A model generated the notes under the pieces. The model made no database searches. It saw only the letters and a list, made by a program, of their open reading frames with translations, and had not been told where the DNA came from. From contig NZ_JAAXLS010000002.1 in NCBI RefSeq assembly GCF_012328925.1, forward strand, positions 1 to 64,000: 64,000 bases of DNA. Direction: 5' to 3'. This DNA comes from Amycolatopsis acididurans. Its GTDB lineage: Bacteria > Actinomycetota > Actinomycetes > Mycobacteriales > Pseudonocardiaceae. The first letter of the stretch is position 1; the number at the start of each line of letters is the position of its first letter. The position numbers were made by a program, and so were the translations under genes. Shown here one piece after another: positions 34,641 to 44,054 of the stretch.

Positions 34641-35492
34641 GTGAAGAACAGTAACGAGTCGATGCTGAGCCGCTTCAAACACACCGCGGGTGCGCCGGTC
34701 CGTCTCCTGGACACACTTGGCGACCAGGGAACGTTCTACCTGCGCGTGTTCGCCTGGGTCTACCGTGCGGTGTTCCGGTACAAAAAGGAGCAGACCCGGC
34801 TGGTGGCCGAGGTCGGCATGGGAAGCGGTGCGCTGGCCATGATCGGCGGATCCGTTGCCATTACCGGATTCATGACGTTCTTTGTCGGTACCAGCTCTGG
34901 CGTGCAGGCGTACCAGGCGCTGCGCCAGGTCGATCTGACCGCGCTGTCCGGCTTCGCCTCGGCGTTCATCAACACCAGGCTTGCCGCGCCGATCATCGCC
35001 GGCGCTGGTCTGGCCGCGACCGTGGGCACCGGGATCACCGCGCAACTCGGCGCGATGCGGATCAACGAGGAGATCGATGCGCTCGAGGTAATGAGTGTGC
35101 CCTCGTTGCCCTACCTCGTCAGCACTCGTTTGATCGCCGGCCTGATCGCCGTCGTTCCCCTTTACGCGTTGGCCCTCATCCTCAGCTACGTCGGCTACGA
35201 GGCCGTGTCCGTCCTTTTCTACGACGTCTCGTCCGGCGGATACACTCACTACTTCTTCGCCTTTCTCCAGCCGGTCGACATCCTCTATTCCTTCTTGCAG
35301 GCATTGGCGATGGCCGTGGTGGTCATCCTCGTCCACTGTTACTACGGGTACACCGCGACGGGCGGTCCAGCCGGGGTCGGTGAGGCCGTGGGACGAGCGG
35401 TCCGGACCTCGCTCATCGGCGTCACGATCGTCACCCTTCTCGTCGCTCTCTCGGTCTATGGCGCCCACGACACCCTGCGGATCTCGGGATAG
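34641..35492 (+). CDS. yrbEB: YrbE/MlaE-family permease B of the Mce transporter
   Basis: Second MlaE-type permease, 283 residues, with the coupling loop TAQLGAMRINEEIDALEVMS and hydrophobic segments around GSVAITGFMTFFVG, IIAGAGLAATVGTG and LIAVVPLYALALILSYVG. GTG 34641 follows GGGAGGA by about 9 bases. It would form the heterodimeric channel with YrbEA. mceA starts 10 bases downstream. Confidence 0.95.
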   Translation: MKNSNESMLSRFKHTAGAPVRLLDTLGDQGTFYLRVFAWVYRAVFRYKKEQTRLVAEVGMGSGALAMIGGSVAITGFMTFFVGTSSGVQAYQALRQVDLTALSGFASAFINTRLAAPIIAGAGLAATVGTGITAQLGAMRINEEIDALEVMSVPSLPYLVSTRLIAGLIAVVPLYALALILSYVGYEAVSVLFYDVSSGGYTHYFFAFLQPVDILYSFLQALAMAVVVILVHCYYGYTATGGPAGVGEAVGRAVRTSLIGVTIVTLLVALSVYGAHDTLRISG

Positions 35493-35501
35493 GACCCACA
35501 C

Positions 35502-36704
35502 ATGCCGAATCTCACCCTTGCCTCGCCGGTGACCAAGAGGCTTGCCGGCCTTGGCATGATCGTCGCGTTCGCCGGGGTCCTCGCGCTGGTCTGGGCGATG
35601 TTCACCGAGTCGTTCACGCCGACCACAACCGTGACCGTGCGATCCGATCGCGCGGGCCTGCTGATGGCCGCGAAGGACCGGGTCAAGTACAACGGCGTGC
35701 AAGTGGGCACCGTGTCCGGGGTCAAGCTCAACGGCGACTCCGTCGATATCGTGATGCGTCTCGATCCGGGCCAGGCCTCGGTGATTCCCGCGAACGCGAC
35801 CGCCGCGATCAGCCCGGAAACCGCCTTCGGTAACAAGTTCATCGAGCTGATGCCGCCCTCGGCGTCGGCGCCGACGACGGCTCGACTGCGCGACGGCAGC
35901 GTGCTCACTGCCGACCACGTCGGGACCGAGATCAACACCGTGTTCCAGAACCTGATGAACGTACTGGCAGCGGCGAAACCGAGCGAGGTGAACGGAACGC
36001 TGGAAGCGGTCTCTTCGGCGTTGCGGGGCCGGGGCGACCAGCTCGGACAGTTCCTCACCGAGGTCAATTCCTACCTAGCCGCCATCAACCCCGCGCTGCC
36101 CGATCTCGACTACGATCTGGTGCAGGTGGGCAAGGTCAGCAACCTGTACGCCGACATCTCGCCAGACTTCTTCAAGACGCTGCGGAACGCGGTCCGGATC
36201 GGCGCGACCGTGACCGACAAGCAGGCGGCACTGCACAGCTTCCTGCAGGAGCTCGATCGCCTCGGCGCGACCGGCACCGACCTGTTCGACCAGAACGGGC
36301 GGAAGCTCATCGATATGCTGCACCTGCTGGAGCCCACAACCGGCCTGTTGCACGAGTACTCGCCCGAGATCAGCTGCTTCCTCGAAGGTGAAGACAACGC
36401 CCGGCGCCTCCTCGAGCCGGCGCTGGGCGGCAAGGCGCCGTACGGCGTGCTGACTGTCCAGGTCCTTCCCGGCAAGGAGCCCTACAAGTACCCGGATGAC
36501 CTCCCCGAGGTCAATGCGCAGTCCGGGCCCAACTGTCACGGACTGCCCAACCTTGCCAATACGCCGGTGCCGGCGCCCGAGATCGTGACTCCGGGCAACG
36601 GATACGTTCCGCCCAGCGGCCCCGGTTCGGACTCTATTCAGGTCGGAAACCCGCCGCTGCAACTTCTTCTCGATCCCACGAGCCGTCCCCAAGGAGCGAA
36701 ATGA
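35502..36704 (+). CDS. mceA: Mce family protein A
   Basis: A 400-residue Mce protein, one of six that form the periplasmic lipid-transfer tube. An N-terminal anchor helix (about residues 17-34, LGMIVAFAGVLALVWAMF) is followed by the MCE beta-barrel domain with VKYNGVQVGTVSGVKL, a long helical part and a Pro/Gly-rich tail. It ends in a 4-base overlap with mceB. The usual paired cysteines of the C-terminal part are present (SCFLEGE and NCHGLPN). Confidence 0.94.
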   Translation: MPNLTLASPVTKRLAGLGMIVAFAGVLALVWAMFTESFTPTTTVTVRSDRAGLLMAAKDRVKYNGVQVGTVSGVKLNGDSVDIVMRLDPGQASVIPANATAAISPETAFGNKFIELMPPSASAPTTARLRDGSVLTADHVGTEINTVFQNLMNVLAAAKPSEVNGTLEAVSSALRGRGDQLGQFLTEVNSYLAAINPALPDLDYDLVQVGKVSNLYADISPDFFKTLRNAVRIGATVTDKQAALHSFLQELDRLGATGTDLFDQNGRKLIDMLHLLEPTTGLLHEYSPEISCFLEGEDNARRLLEPALGGKAPYGVLTVQVLPGKEPYKYPDDLPEVNAQSGPNCHGLPNLANTPVPAPEIVTPGNGYVPPSGPGSDSIQVGNPPLQLLLDPTSRPQGAK

Positions 36705-37744
36705 AGCGGTCATCGGCGATCGCGGTGCGGGGAGACCTGGTCCGCGTGGCCGTCTTCGCCGCCATCGGAGTCGTGATTGTCGCGCTGCTGGCCATTCAGC
36801 TGTCCGGCACCACATTCTCCGACGAGAACACCTACGCCGCTTCGTTCAGCGACGTCAGCGGACTACGCCAAGGGGACGAGGTCCGCGTGGCAGGCGTCCG
36901 CGTGGGCGAGGTCGACAGCATCTCCATTGTCAACAACGTGCCGCACGTGACGTTCGCCGTCGACAAGGGACTTCCCATTACCGATGACGTCCACGCGGCG
37001 GTCCGGTACAAGAATCTCGTCGGCGACCGGTTCCTCGAACTGTCCAAAAAGGGCACCTCGGACACAGTACTCGCGGCCGGCACCACGATCCCGGTGTCGC
37101 GCACCGTGCCGGCCTTGGACCTGGACTCGTTGCTGGGCGGCTTTCAGCCGCTGTTCCAGGGCCTGCAACCCGACCAGATCAACCAGCTGTCCCAAGAGCT
37201 GATCAATGTGTTGCAGGGCCAGGGCGGCACCATTCAGGAGCTGCTGACCCACATCGGTGGCCTGACCAACAGCCTGGCGGACCGGGACCAGGTCATCGGC
37301 AGCGTGATCACGAACATGAATTCCGTGCTGGGCACGGTGAACCAGCACGACGCCCAGTTCTCCACGACGCTGACGCAGTTGCAGCAGCTGATCAGCGGAC
37401 TCGCCGCGGACCGGCAGACCATCGGGTCGTCGCTGGTCAAGATCGCTTCGGTGGCCGACTCCTTCACCACGATGCTCGATCAGGCCAGGCCAGCGCTGAA
37501 GACCACTGTGGACCAGTTCGGCCGCACCATCGCCAACGTGGATGGCGACAAGGGCCAGCTCGACCAGAACCTCCGGGACCTCGTGGACTTCTACACCCGC
37601 GCGACCCGGATCGGCGCCTACGGCAGCTTCACCAACGCCTACCTGTGTGGCCTGCAGATCAAGCTGACCGGGCCCGACGGCAAGACGATCTACACACCGT
37701 GGATCGACTCCAACAGCGGCAGCCATCGTTGCAGGGAAAACTGA
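36701..37744 (+). CDS. mceB: Mce family protein B
   Basis: A 347-residue Mce protein with an N-terminal anchor helix (LVRVAVFAAIGVVIVALLAI), the MCE domain (SGLRQGDEVRVAGVRVGEVD), and a long glutamine-rich amphipathic region ending with cysteines in LCGLQIKL and HRCREN. It overlaps mceA by 4 bases and mceC by 1 base (TGATG). Role: a subunit of the hexameric Mce lipid shuttle. Confidence 0.94.
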   Translation: MKRSSAIAVRGDLVRVAVFAAIGVVIVALLAIQLSGTTFSDENTYAASFSDVSGLRQGDEVRVAGVRVGEVDSISIVNNVPHVTFAVDKGLPITDDVHAAVRYKNLVGDRFLELSKKGTSDTVLAAGTTIPVSRTVPALDLDSLLGGFQPLFQGLQPDQINQLSQELINVLQGQGGTIQELLTHIGGLTNSLADRDQVIGSVITNMNSVLGTVNQHDAQFSTTLTQLQQLISGLAADRQTIGSSLVKIASVADSFTTMLDQARPALKTTVDQFGRTIANVDGDKGQLDQNLRDLVDFYTRATRIGAYGSFTNAYLCGLQIKLTGPDGKTIYTPWIDSNSGSHRCREN

Positions 37745-38763
37745 TGAAATCGTTCCGAGAGATGAACCCGGTCCGCGTTGGCGTGATCAGCATCGCGGTG
37801 GTGGCGGCGGCCGTGGTGTTCCTGTTCAATATCACCGCTTTTCCCCAGCTGACTGGCGCCACCGAGTACAAGGCCGACTTCGCCAATGCCGGCGGTCTGC
37901 AAACCGGTGATGCGGTGCAGATCGGCGGCGTGCAAGTCGGCAAGGTCCGCGATATCGAACTGTCCGGCGACAAGGTGGTGGTGACCTTCGACATCACCGA
38001 GAGCGGCACCCAGTTCGGCCAGGACAGCACGCTGGCGATCAAGACTGAGACGCTGCTGGGGCGCAAGTACCTGGCGATCACGCCGCAGGGTCGGGGCACC
38101 GCCGACGCGGACACCGAGATCCCGATCACCCGCACGCAGGTTCCCTACGATCTGACCACACAGCTGGGCAACCTCACCACCACGACCGGCGAAATCAACG
38201 TGAACAGCCTTTCCCAGGCACTGGATTCGGTTTCCTCGGCGCTGGCCGGATCTCCCCCGGAAATGCGGCAGGCGTTGCAGGGGCTGGGCAGGCTGTCGCA
38301 GACCATCTCGTCGCGTGATCAGCAGATCCAGCAGCTCCTGGGCCGCGCAGAGGGCGTGACGGCGGTACTCGCGGACCGGAACAAGCAGCTCACCCAGCTG
38401 TTCGTCGACGGCAATTCGCTGCTGTCCGAGCTCGTGCAGCGCAAGCAGGCAATCCACGACCTGCTGGTCAACGTGAGCGCGATGGCGACTCAACTGTCCG
38501 GGCTGGTCCACGACAACGAGGCCCAGCTGGGCCCCGCGTTGACGCACCTGAACTCGGTGCTGGACATGTTGCGCCGGAACGAGGGCAATATCGCGACTGC
38601 CCTCAACCAGCTGGGTCCTTATGCGACGCGGCTCGGCGAGGCCATCTCCAGTGGCCCGTTCTGGGACGCCTACATCCAGAACCTGCTTCCAGGAAACCTG
38701 ATCCCCTTGCCCAAACTCCCCGGCAGCGCGGCCGCGGCGGGGACGAGCGGAGGTAACCGATGA
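37744..38763 (+). CDS. mceC: Mce family protein C
   Basis: A 339-residue Mce protein. The anchor helix is VGVISIAVVAAAVVFLF, followed by the MCE domain with GGLQTGDAVQIGGVQVGKV and a helical part rich in Gln/Leu that builds the tube. The start ATG at 37744 overlaps the mceB stop, favoured over upstream in-frame starts that lie inside mceB. It ends with a 4-base overlap into mceD. Its small C-terminal tail is Gly/Ala-rich. Confidence 0.94.
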   Translation: MKSFREMNPVRVGVISIAVVAAAVVFLFNITAFPQLTGATEYKADFANAGGLQTGDAVQIGGVQVGKVRDIELSGDKVVVTFDITESGTQFGQDSTLAIKTETLLGRKYLAITPQGRGTADADTEIPITRTQVPYDLTTQLGNLTTTTGEINVNSLSQALDSVSSALAGSPPEMRQALQGLGRLSQTISSRDQQIQQLLGRAEGVTAVLADRNKQLTQLFVDGNSLLSELVQRKQAIHDLLVNVSAMATQLSGLVHDNEAQLGPALTHLNSVLDMLRRNEGNIATALNQLGPYATRLGEAISSGPFWDAYIQNLLPGNLIPLPKLPGSAAAAGTSGGNR

Positions 38764-40022
38764 AGGGCTTGCGCCTGCCGCGCGTTCGCCGCACCCGATC
38801 GCTGCTGTACCGGCTGCTGGGTGGGCTGGTCGTGCTGAGCCTTGTCGGCGCCGGCGTGGTCCTGCTGCTGCGCGGTGGAACGACGACCGCCAACGCCGTC
38901 TTCCCATCGGCCACCAGCCTCTACGTTGGAGACGACGTGCGGATTCTCGACGTCACGGTCGGGTCCGTCGACAGCGTGACGCCCACGCCGAATGGCGTCC
39001 AGGTCCAGTTCCACTACGAGTCGAAGTACCGGGTCCCGGCCGGCGCCAAAGCGGTGATCATTTCGCCGGCGTTGGTCTCGTCGCGGTATGTGGAACTGAC
39101 TCCCGCCTACTCCGGAGGAGCAGTTCTGGCCGACGGAGCGACCATTCCCCAAGAGCGCACGGTCGTACCCGTGGAGTTCGACCAGATCAAGGACGAGCTC
39201 AGCAAGCTCGCGACCGCGCTCGGCCCCGACGGAGCCAACCAGTCCGGCGCGCTGACGCGACTGCTGAACACCGGTGCCTCCTACCGCGGCCAGGGGCAGA
39301 CTTTCAACGACACGATCGCGCAGGTGACGCAGGCGATCCAGACCTTGTCCGACGGCCGTACCGATATGTTCGGCACCGTACGTAACCTGGCGGTGTTCGT
39401 CAGCGCCTTGAACGCGAGCGATGATCAGATCACGCAGTTCATGGGCAGGCTCAGCAGTGTGTCGGCGACCCTGAACGACAACCGGGACAATTTCTCGGAC
39501 GCCATCGCCAAGCTCAACAGCGCCGCGTCGGACGTGCAGAACTTCCTGGCGAGCAACCGCGGGCAACTCAACGACGGAACCGACAAGCTGTCCGAGATTC
39601 TCGGCGTCGTGGCGAACGAGCGGGACGCACTGGCGAACGCGCTGCACGCGGCACCGACGGTGCTGGCCAACGCCTACAACATCTACGACCCCCTCAGCGG
39701 CGCCTTCACGGGTGCGCTGCAATTGCCGAACTTCCAGAACCCGGCACAGTTCGTCTGCTCGGCGATCGGGACGGCCTCGAACGCGACTCCGGTACAGGCG
39801 GGCCAGCTCTGCCAGGAGAAGCTCGGGCCGTTGCTCAACCTGCTCCAGATGAACTACCCGCCGGTCGGGGCCAACCCCATTGTACGGCCAGGGACGCCCG
39901 GCAGCGGCACAGTCCGGCCGCCAGGCCCCGGTACCCCGCCAGGTCCCGGCGCCGCACCTGGGCCCAGCAGCAACGGGGCCAAGACACTCGGACAACTCCT
40001 CGGGGGTTCGGAGACACCGTGA
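38760..40022 (+). CDS. mceD: Mce family protein D
   Basis: A 420-residue Mce protein. An Arg-rich start is followed by the anchor helix LLGGLVVLSLVGAGVVLLL, the MCE domain (TSLYVGDDVRILDVTVGSVD), a helical tube region, and a long Pro/Gly-rich C-terminal tail (about 45 residues, PPGPGTPPGPGAAPGPS), as in mycobacterial MceD-type proteins. Overlaps its neighbours by 4 bases on both sides. Confidence 0.94.
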   Translation: MKGLRLPRVRRTRSLLYRLLGGLVVLSLVGAGVVLLLRGGTTTANAVFPSATSLYVGDDVRILDVTVGSVDSVTPTPNGVQVQFHYESKYRVPAGAKAVIISPALVSSRYVELTPAYSGGAVLADGATIPQERTVVPVEFDQIKDELSKLATALGPDGANQSGALTRLLNTGASYRGQGQTFNDTIAQVTQAIQTLSDGRTDMFGTVRNLAVFVSALNASDDQITQFMGRLSSVSATLNDNRDNFSDAIAKLNSAASDVQNFLASNRGQLNDGTDKLSEILGVVANERDALANALHAAPTVLANAYNIYDPLSGAFTGALQLPNFQNPAQFVCSAIGTASNATPVQAGQLCQEKLGPLLNLLQMNYPPVGANPIVRPGTPGSGTVRPPGPGTPPGPGAAPGPSSNGAKTLGQLLGGSETP

Positions 40023-41239
40023 AGCGACGTAGCACATTCACCGCATTGTTGATCGGGAGCACCCTCGCCGTGACCGGCTGCCAGCCCGGTGGGGTCGGCG
40101 CGCTGCCGCTGCCCGGAACGCAGGGGCGTTCAGACGGTTCCTACGCGGTGACGGTCGAGCTGGCCGACGCCTCGGAGCTGTACCCGAACAGCGTCGTCAT
40201 GGTCGACAACGTCAATGTCGGCACGGTCACCCAGGTCCGGCGCCAGGGGTGGCACGCCAATCTGACCGTCTCACTCAACCCCGATGTGAACCTGCCCGCC
40301 AACGCGGTCGCCACGGTCGGCCAGACGAGCCTGCTCGGCGCCAAGCACCTCGCCCTCGAGCCACCGACCACGGTGGCGCCGCAGGGCAAGCTTGCCCAGG
40401 GCGCGACGATTTCGCTGTCGCAAAGCCACGACTACCCCGACACCGAGGACGTGCTCGCGAGCGTGTCGCTGCTGCTCAACGGAGGTGGTCTGCAGCAGGT
40501 GCAGACCATCACCACTGAACTGAACAAGGCGCTCGGCAACGGGCGCGACGAACAGGTCCGGCAGACGCTGCAACAGCTGAACACCTTCATGGGCACGCTG
40601 GACCGGCAGAAGGACGACATCACCGCGGCGCTGACGGGGCTCGATCGACTCGGCGCTCAGGCCGAGGCGCACAACCAGGTCATCTCCGATGTCCTCACGC
40701 AGATGCCCACCGCGCTGCAGACCCTGAACGACGAACGCGCCGCTTTGACCAACGCGCTGAACAGCCTCGGGAACTTCTCGGACGCCGCCACCGGCACCGT
40801 CAACGACGTCCGGGACACGCTGACGCGCAATCTCCAGAACCTGACGCCGGTGCTGCAAGGGCTCGCGGACGCCGGGCACGCATTGGTCGGGTCGACCGGG
40901 CTGCTGGCGACCGGCCTGTTCCCGTTGTCGACCAACAAGAGCTTGTTCAAGGGCGATTACGCGAATCTGTCGATCATTCTCGACTTCACCAACAGCGCGA
41001 TCAGCAAGTACTACCTGTCGCTGCTAAAGGGCACCCCGCTGGGAGATGTCCTGCCGGGGCTCGGCGGCTCGTCCGGTGACCCGCTGCAAGCTCCGACCGG
41101 TGGTCCCTACCAAGGCATGGGCGGCTCCGGGCCGCTGCCCGCCCCGCCGCCGGACAACGCACACGATCCATCGCAATCTGCCGGCGGCGTCAACGACGTA
41201 CTCAACGGCCTGCTCGGCGGGCTGGGAGGTGGCCAATGA
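40019..41239 (+). CDS. mceE: Mce family lipoprotein E (LprK-like)
   Basis: A 406-residue Mce protein of the E type. The N-terminus is a lipoprotein signal, MKRRSTFTALLIGSTLAVTG followed by Cys21 as the lipidation site, in place of the uncleaved anchor of MceA-D. The MCE domain shows ASELYPNSVVMVDNVNVGTV. A Pro/Gly-rich tail ends in GGVNDVLNGLLGGLGGG. The start is GTG 40019, overlapping the mceD stop. It probably anchors the tube to the membrane by its lipid. Confidence 0.94.
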   Translation: MKRRSTFTALLIGSTLAVTGCQPGGVGALPLPGTQGRSDGSYAVTVELADASELYPNSVVMVDNVNVGTVTQVRRQGWHANLTVSLNPDVNLPANAVATVGQTSLLGAKHLALEPPTTVAPQGKLAQGATISLSQSHDYPDTEDVLASVSLLLNGGGLQQVQTITTELNKALGNGRDEQVRQTLQQLNTFMGTLDRQKDDITAALTGLDRLGAQAEAHNQVISDVLTQMPTALQTLNDERAALTNALNSLGNFSDAATGTVNDVRDTLTRNLQNLTPVLQGLADAGHALVGSTGLLATGLFPLSTNKSLFKGDYANLSIILDFTNSAISKYYLSLLKGTPLGDVLPGLGGSSGDPLQAPTGGPYQGMGGSGPLPAPPPDNAHDPSQSAGGVNDVLNGLLGGLGGGQ

Positions 41240-42606
41240 TCAGCCGGTTCGTCCGAATCCAACTGCTGATCTTCAGTGTGGTCAGCATCATCAGCGTCGC
41301 GGTGGTCGCCATTGTCTACGCTCAGGTGCCGATGCTGCTGGGCTACGGGCAGCACAGGCTGACCGTCAAGCTGGCCGACGCCAGCGGCCTTTACGTCGGC
41401 TCACGCGTCACCTACAACGGGGTCGAGATCGGGCGGGTCACCTCGGTCGACGTCGATCCCGCCGGAGCCGATGCCAACCTCTCGGTCGACAGCGGTTACC
41501 GGATACCGTCCGACGTCTGGGCCAACGTGCACAGCGTCTCCGCCATCGGCGAGCAGTACATCGACCTGACGCCGCAAAGCCCCAAGCCTTCGGCATGGCT
41601 GGCGGATGGCGCGACGATCTCGGTGAGCAGGACGACGATTCCGACTCCGACCGGCGTGTTGCTCGACGACGTCAACAAGCTCGTGGCGTCCGTGCCGCCC
41701 GACAGCCTCGCGACGTCCCTGCACGAGCTCTCGGACGCCTTCACCGGGACGGGACCGCGGCTGCAGCAGATCCTCGACCAGGGCAGCAACCTCCTGGACA
41801 GCGCGCAGCAGAACCTCGATCCCACCCTGCGACTGATCAAGGACACCGGGCCGCTGCTGGACACCCAGACCGCGAGCAGCCAGCAGATCCGGTCGCTGGT
41901 CGCGAGCCTCGCCGGGTTCACCGACACGGTCACGGCCGACGACGGCCAGATCCGGTCCCTGATCGACCGCGGCGTTCCAGCCGCGGCTCAGGTGAACGGG
42001 CTGTTCCAGGACCTCAAGCCGACGCTACCGATCCTGCTGGCCAACATGACCAGCGTGGGGCAGGTCCTGGTGACCTACAACCCCGCCCTCGAGTCCATTC
42101 TGGTCAACTATCCGGCCCTGACCACCGCGCTGATATCGGCGACCGCGCCTCATCAGGACGACCAGAGCCTGGCGATCGACTTCCGTACCACCGCATTGAC
42201 TCCACCACCCTGCACGACCGGCTTCCTGCCGTCGGATCAGCATCGGTCACCTGACGACCTCAGCGAAGTGTCCACTCCGGACGATCTGTACTGCAAGCTG
42301 CCGCACAACGACCCTACGGAGGTGCGCGGGGCCCGCAACTTCCCGTGCCTGAACGCACCTGGCCGCCGCGCGGGCACCGCGGAGGAATGCGCGGGCGACG
42401 GGTTCCAGCCGACGCAGCAGCACAACAGCCCGTTCCCGGCAGGTAGCCCGCTGGGCAACCTGACCTCGGCGGCCTATGACCCGAAGACCGGCTCCGCTGT
42501 CGGGGCAGACGGGTACCTGTTCGACATCGGCGGCATCGGCGCCGACGGGAAAACGAAGGAGGATCTGACATGGCAACGGATGCTGCTGGCTCCGGTGGGA
42601 CGATGA
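41236..42606 (+). CDS. mceF: Mce family protein F
   Basis: A 456-residue Mce protein, last of the six. The anchor helix is LLIFSVVSIISVAVVAIVYA, and the MCE domain contains ASGLYVGSRVTYNGVEIGRV. A helical tube segment follows, then a C-terminal domain with several cysteines (PPPCTTGFLP, DLYCKLPH, NFPCLNAPG, EECAGDG). Overlaps mceE by 4 bases. It also overlaps the start of the next gene by 37 bases, because a strong ribosome site for that gene lies inside mceF. Confidence 0.94.
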   Translation: MISRFVRIQLLIFSVVSIISVAVVAIVYAQVPMLLGYGQHRLTVKLADASGLYVGSRVTYNGVEIGRVTSVDVDPAGADANLSVDSGYRIPSDVWANVHSVSAIGEQYIDLTPQSPKPSAWLADGATISVSRTTIPTPTGVLLDDVNKLVASVPPDSLATSLHELSDAFTGTGPRLQQILDQGSNLLDSAQQNLDPTLRLIKDTGPLLDTQTASSQQIRSLVASLAGFTDTVTADDGQIRSLIDRGVPAAAQVNGLFQDLKPTLPILLANMTSVGQVLVTYNPALESILVNYPALTTALISATAPHQDDQSLAIDFRTTALTPPPCTTGFLPSDQHRSPDDLSEVSTPDDLYCKLPHNDPTEVRGARNFPCLNAPGRRAGTAEECAGDGFQPTQQHNSPFPAGSPLGNLTSAAYDPKTGSAVGADGYLFDIGGIGADGKTKEDLTWQRMLLAPVGR

Positions 42607-43307
42607 TCGACGTCGAGGTCTCGGCGGAGATCCCTACCGGCGAGACGACTAGCGAGCCGGCCGAGATCCCCTCGGTCGCCCCCCGGCCGAGTCCGCGTCC
42701 GCGGAGCGCCGAGGGGGACGACGCGCAGGAGCCGTCCGCGGCGGGCAGCGACACCGCCACCGACCATGACGCGGATGCGTCAGAACGGGACCAGGACGAA
42801 GCCGGCAAGGCCCGGCCCCGGTCGCGGCTCTACGGCTGGCTGATCGGCGCGCTGCTGCTGGTCTGTGCCGGCCTCGCTGTCGTCGCCGCGCTCGCGGGGT
42901 CGGCCGTGCTGCGCGGGCACAACGATGACGTCGATCGCGCGGCGGCCACCGACGCCGCCCGCACCGAGGTCATCAACGTCCTGACCATCGACCCGAAGAC
43001 GGTCGACGCGGATGTGCAACGCATCATCGACGGCTCGACCGGCCAGTTCAAGAACGACTTCACCTCGCGCAAGGACGTCTTCACGTCAGTGGTGAAGGAG
43101 CAGAACGTCACCTCGACCGGCCAGGTTCGCGCGATCGGGGTCGAATCCGCCAGCGACAGCCAAGCCAGCGTGCTGGTCGCCGCCACGTCGAGCGTGACCA
43201 ACTCGGCTTCGTCCGGCCAGCCCCAGGCCCGGGATTACCGGATCCGTGTCCAGCTCCAGAAGGAAGCCGGCCACTGGCTCGCCGCCCAGATCGAGTTCGT
43301 GCCGTGA
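42570..43307 (+). CDS. Mce-associated membrane protein 1
   Basis: A 245-residue protein with an acidic, Pro-rich cytoplasmic start, a single transmembrane helix at about residues 89-112 (LIGALLLVCAGLAVVAALAG), and an extracellular NTF2-like domain (residues about 120-245). This is the layout of Mce-associated (Mas/Mam) proteins that stabilise Mce complexes. AAGGAGG just before ATG 42570 decides the start, although an ATG at 42603 overlapping the mceF stop is possible. Confidence 0.85.
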   Translation: MATDAAGSGGTMIDVEVSAEIPTGETTSEPAEIPSVAPRPSPRPRSAEGDDAQEPSAAGSDTATDHDADASERDQDEAGKARPRSRLYGWLIGALLLVCAGLAVVAALAGSAVLRGHNDDVDRAAATDAARTEVINVLTIDPKTVDADVQRIIDGSTGQFKNDFTSRKDVFTSVVKEQNVTSTGQVRAIGVESASDSQASVLVAATSSVTNSASSGQPQARDYRIRVQLQKEAGHWLAAQIEFVP

Positions 43308-43324
43308 TCGAAGGAGTAACAGCC

Positions 43325-43990
43325 ATGGCGACCGACACCTCTGTCGAGGAACGCGAAGAGTTGGACGAACAGGTATCGCAGGATCCGCGGTCCGGCGAGG
43401 CTGCCGACGCTGCCGAGGAAAAGGCGGCACGGCCCCGGCGCCGGTTCTCCGTGCCGTCGGTGGTGCGTTGGCCAGTCACGGCTGCCCGCGCTGTGGCCCG
43501 CTTGCTCATGCGCAAGCCGGTGCTGACACTGAGCCTTGCCGCTGTTGTCGCCGTACTGCTGGCCGGATGCGTGGTCGCGGCGACGATCGTGCGGCACCAG
43601 CAGACCGCGACCGAGACCGCGCGCGGAGCGGCCACCGATGCGGCCCGGACCGGCGTGACGACGATGCTGTCGTACGACTACCACACGTTCGATAAAGACG
43701 TGGCCGCGGCGTCCGGATCGTTGACCGGCGATTTCCAGCAGCGCTACCACGATCTGATGACCGGTACGGTGCGCGCCGCGGCGCTGGACCAGCAGACCGT
43801 GACCAACGCGAGTGTCGCGCGTTCGTCGGTTGTGTCGGCGACACCGGAAACGGTCGACGTCCTGCTTTTCGTCAACCAGACGACGACGAGCAAGGCCAGC
43901 CAGGGACCACAACTCACCGGGAGCCGTGTCCAGGTCACGATGACCCGCGTGGGGGACCGATGGTTGATCTCGAACCTGACGCCGCTGTGA
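43325..43990 (+). CDS. Mce-associated membrane protein 2
   Basis: A 221-residue paralogue of the preceding protein: acidic N-terminus, one transmembrane helix (VLTLSLAAVVAVLLAGCVVA), then an NTF2-like domain with ATDAARTGVTTMLSYDYHTF, close to ATDAARTEVINVLTIDPKTV in the upstream protein. GAAGGAG 8 bases before ATG 43325 sets the start. It is the last gene of the mce operon; a long hairpin follows. Confidence 0.85.
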   Translation: MATDTSVEEREELDEQVSQDPRSGEAADAAEEKAARPRRRFSVPSVVRWPVTAARAVARLLMRKPVLTLSLAAVVAVLLAGCVVAATIVRHQQTATETARGAATDAARTGVTTMLSYDYHTFDKDVAAASGSLTGDFQQRYHDLMTGTVRAAALDQQTVTNASVARSSVVSATPETVDVLLFVNQTTTSKASQGPQLTGSRVQVTMTRVGDRWLISNLTPL

Positions 43991-44004
43991 CTGTGACAAC
44001 GGTT

Positions 44005-44048
44005 CATCCGGGTCGGCACGTAATCCGGATTATGTGCCGACTCGGATG
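44005..44048. terminator. Long bidirectional terminator hairpin
   Basis: A 44-base near-perfect palindrome with 22-base arms centred between 44026 and 44027 (centre TAATCCGGATTA); only three G-T pairs interrupt it (44020/44033, 44011/44042 and 44004/44049 at the edge). It fills the gap between the mce operon and the convergent TetR gene, so it should end both transcripts. Confidence 0.75.
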
Positions 44049-44054
44049 GCTTTC

